NCBI GenBank assembly: GCA_002441205.1 | Contig: DJVN01000206.1 | Span: 8,209 to 15,113 of the forward strand | Length of the DNA stretch: 6,905 nt | Origin: Syntrophaceae bacterium UBA6255 | GTDB lineage: Bacteria > Desulfobacterota > Syntrophia > Syntrophales > Smithellaceae | Direction: 5' to 3' | In this document: positions 6,428-6,905 of the stretch, one piece after another | How the letters are laid out: each line of letters starts with the position of its first letter | Numbering within the stretch: position 1 is the first letter of the stretch | Notes under the pieces: model-generated | The model's database searches: none | What the model was told of the DNA's origin: nothing | The model's input: the letters and a program-made list of their open reading frames with translations, nothing else | Program-made: the position numbers and the translations under genes

Positions 6428-6905
6428 TCAATATCTGCCTGTTAGCATAAATGCCGCCCAATCATACGGCGGATAACCAAGTTTTATCATTTCATTCTGA
6501 GTAGCTCTTAATACATTGGCAATACTCCCATCCTTTTTCATATTTTTATAAAAAATATCCATAAAGTTTACCCTGGACTTATCTTCAACGCTCCAGATTG
6601 TGGCTAAGACAGAAGGGCTGCCGGCATATAAAAACGATGTATTGATAACTGCAATTTCGGTCCCTGTTGCTGAAAGTTCCGGAATAGCATGAAAGGCGCT
6701 CATCAGTATCGCGCGTCCCTTAAATTTTAATTTAAATATTTCACCGGCGGTAAGGCGACTATCATCTGATTGGGGGGAATTAAACATAAGTCCTGATTTC
6801 ACAGGTGCACTTTTTTCGTAAATTCCCGGCACGGCAAAATGAACGACATCGTATTTGCCGATGTTTTCTTTCACTTTTTCTTTTGTCGCTTCATTGCCTT
6901 GAAAA
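6428..6905 (-). CDS. CHAT-domain protein, C-terminal part, catalytic residues lost (5' end outside the window)
   Basis: The frame is open to the window edge on the minus strand, so this is the C-terminal part of a longer protein. Residues before the GTG at 6872-6874 (GNEATKEKVKENIGKYD) already match CHAT domains, so that GTG is not the start. CHAT domains are caspase-like (clan CD) peptidases, often behind TPR repeats. Visible family segments: VVHFAVPGIYE, SGLMF, RLTAGEIF, ILMSAFHA, SATGTEIAVINTSFLYAGSPSVLATIWSVEDKS, interrupted here only in my listing, then LRATQNEM and PYDWAAFMLTG at the end. Active members have His in the HG of the first segment and Cys in the SAC of the fourth. Here these are Pro (CCG, 6827-6829) and Phe (TTT, 6692-6694). 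With the fold intact and no stop or frameshift, it is probably a non-catalytic scaffold or binding domain. Its partners are unknown. Confidence 0.85.
   Translation of the reverse strand, partial: FQGNEATKEKVKENIGKYDVVHFAVPGIYEKSAPVKSGLMFNSPQSDDSRLTAGEIFKLKFKGRAILMSAFHAIPELSATGTEIAVINTSFLYAGSPSVLATIWSVEDKSRVNFMDIFYKNMKKDGSIANVLRATQNEMIKLGYPPYDWAAFMLTGRY

Overview
The window holds seven protein-coding genes, packed tightly, with no RNA genes, mobile elements or CRISPR. Two are cut by the window edges: an ABC-F ATPase at the left and a CHAT-domain protein at the right. Base composition leans towards A+T. Rubrerythrin, a second diiron ferritin-like protein, a sodium/phosphate-type transporter with a PhoU-like tail and clear Shine-Dalgarno sites suggest an anaerobic or microaerophilic bacterium. 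My best guess is a Gram-negative of the Desulfobacterota (Syntrophales-like) type; this is an impression from protein flavour, not a measurement.

Layout. 1-1389 (+): the C-terminal two thirds of an ABC-F translation-type ATPase. 1386-1904 (-): a ferritin-like diiron protein, convergent with the ABC-F gene; the two stop codons overlap within a shared TTAA. 2041-3639 (-): a Na/Pi cotransporter family protein that starts with TTG. 3675-4172 (-): rubrerythrin. The last three genes run in the order rubrerythrin, Na/Pi transporter, ferritin-like protein. The first two are 35 bases apart and probably cotranscribed; the third has its own good promoter. 4310-5200 (+): a BASS (bile acid:sodium symporter)-like membrane protein, divergent from rubrerythrin across a 137-base gap. 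5224-6303 (-): dTDP-glucose 4,6-dehydratase (rfbB/rmlB), convergent with the BASS-like gene. 6428-6905 (-): the C-terminal part of a CHAT-domain (caspase-like) protein whose upstream part lies outside the window.

How the genes fit together. Rubrerythrin and the ferritin-like protein suggest peroxide detoxification and iron handling, and the phosphate-type transporter lies between them. The dehydratase makes the intermediate for dTDP-rhamnose and related sugars, but its usual partner genes (rfbA, rfbC, rfbD) are absent here. No single pathway links the whole window.

The most unusual points are the CHAT domain, which has lost both catalytic residues (His to Pro, Cys to Phe) in an otherwise well-kept fold; the Na/Pi transporter, whose second QSSS-type motif is degenerate; and a 16-base palindrome sitting between the predicted -10 box and the ribosome binding site of the dehydratase gene. 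I did not find convincing evidence of a wholly new system.
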